From NCBI GenBank assembly GCA_015295885.1, contig DVEE01000185.1, positions 1 through 13,108 of the forward strand: DNA of 13,108 nt, given 5' to 3'. Shown in pieces: positions 12,652 through 13,108 of this stretch. Source of the stretch: Leptolyngbyaceae cyanobacterium M65_K2018_010 (lineage in GTDB: Bacteria > Cyanobacteriota > Cyanobacteriia > Phormidesmidales > Phormidesmidaceae). The position numbers and the translations under genes were made by a program. Position 1 is the stretch's first letter. Each line of letters opens with the position of its first letter. The notes under the pieces were generated by a model. It saw only the letters and a program-made list of their open reading frames with translations, did no database searches and had not been told where the DNA came from.

Positions 12652-13108
12652 ATGCTAGACCTGACTGGGAAAAATGCCCTGGTAACGGGCATTGCCAATA
12701 ATCGATCCATTGCCTGGGGGATTGCCCAGCAGTTGTATCAAGCGGGAGCCAACCTCGGCATTACCTACCTGCCCGACGAAAAAGGCAAGCTGGAAGGCAA
12801 GGTTAAGGAACTGGTTGACCCCCTGCATCCCAGCCTGTTTCTACCCTGCAATGTGCAGGATGAGGCTCAGGTTGAGGAGGTATTTAAGACTATCCAGCAG
12901 GCCTGGGGTAAGCTCGATATCCTGATTCACTGTCTGGCCTTTGCTAACCGAGAAGACCTCACGGGCGAGTTTAGCAACACCTCCCGGGCTGGTTTTCAAC
13001 TGGCCCTCGATGTCAGTGCCTATTCCCTGATCACCCTAGCTCGCGGGGCCAAACCGTTGACCCTTCGGCTGAGACGTCGTGCATGGAGGGCGTTTGCCCC
13101 CGGGAATA
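12652..13108 (+). CDS. fabI: Enoyl-[acyl-carrier-protein] reductase (NADH), N-terminal part
   Basis: This SDR-fold enzyme carries out the last reduction of each fatty-acid elongation cycle, enoyl-ACP to acyl-ACP. The N-terminus is very close to cyanobacterial FabI: MLDLTGKNALVTGIANNRS with the Rossmann GIANNRSIAWG cofactor loop (14-24), LGITYLPDEKGK (35-46), the acidic NVQDEAQV (67-74), WGKLDILIHCLAFA (85-98) and SAYSLITLARGAKPL (122-136). After codon 136 (from about 13060) the translation (TLRLRRRAWRAF...) no longer resembles FabI in any frame; the family has MTEGGSI-type sequence there. The catalytic Tyr-x6-Lys lies beyond this point and is not present. The gene is cut by the window edge, so this is either a sequence error near an end or a real disruption. 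The ATG at 12652 matches the family start. Confidence 0.9.
   Translation, partial: MLDLTGKNALVTGIANNRSIAWGIAQQLYQAGANLGITYLPDEKGKLEGKVKELVDPLHPSLFLPCNVQDEAQVEEVFKTIQQAWGKLDILIHCLAFANREDLTGEFSNTSRAGFQLALDVSAYSLITLARGAKPLTLRLRRRAWRAFAPGN

Overview
This window looks like chromosomal DNA of a cyanobacterium, probably a filamentous Leptolyngbya/Nodosilinea-type organism (the lineage is inference). Three things support this. It carries photosynthesis and green-lineage genes: psaI, a Ycf36/CGLD27 protein and a cyanobacterial-type menA start. It encodes cyanobacteria-restricted families such as the DUF1823 protein. The palindrome GCGATCGC (HIP1) occurs eight times in 13 kb. Most genes are housekeeping or conserved hypothetical, and I see no phage, integrase, insertion sequence or CRISPR array.

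Layout, left to right. Positions 1-212 (-) hold the 5' end of menA. A 308-bp spacer with two GC-rich hairpins leads to a small SSB-like OB-fold gene (521-910, +), which ends in a clear intrinsic terminator. The DUF1823 gene (985-1380, -) is divergent from argG (1464-2669, +). A polysaccharide deacetylase gene (2791-3585, +) overlaps the 3' end of a convergent Cof-type HAD phosphatase gene (3506-4339, -) by 80 bp. Then comes an Rpn-family PD-(D/E)XK protein with DUF4351 (4466-5593, +). Next is a minus-strand pair: cgld27/ycf36 (6757-7245) followed by an asparaginase (5717-6679). A DUF6918-like gene (7631-8074, +) runs tail to tail into a TM0106-family RecB-like nuclease (8082-9677, -). After a 387-bp spacer come a PLP-dependent cysteine/cystine lyase-type gene (10065-11285, +) and the very small photosystem I gene psaI (11401-11511, +). 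The last part holds hisA (11777-12550, -) and, divergently, the start of fabI (12652-13108, +).

The genes do not form one pathway. They cover amino-acid metabolism (argG, hisA, asparaginase, cysteine lyase), thylakoid components (menA, psaI, cgld27), fatty-acid synthesis (fabI), and DNA-binding or nuclease proteins (SSB-like, Rpn, TM0106). Operon structure is minimal and strands alternate often, as is usual in cyanobacteria.

I did not find a convincing new multi-gene system. The points most worth a second look are: a duplicated, diverged DUF4351-like module in the Rpn protein; the stand-alone psaI with an HLR1-like promoter element; the deacetylase's proline-rich tail encoded antisense to the HAD gene; the repeat-bearing, ATG-less N-terminus of the TM0106 nuclease; a 4 x 15-bp tandem array; and the loss of FabI similarity in the last ~49 bases, probably a sequence or assembly fault at the end.
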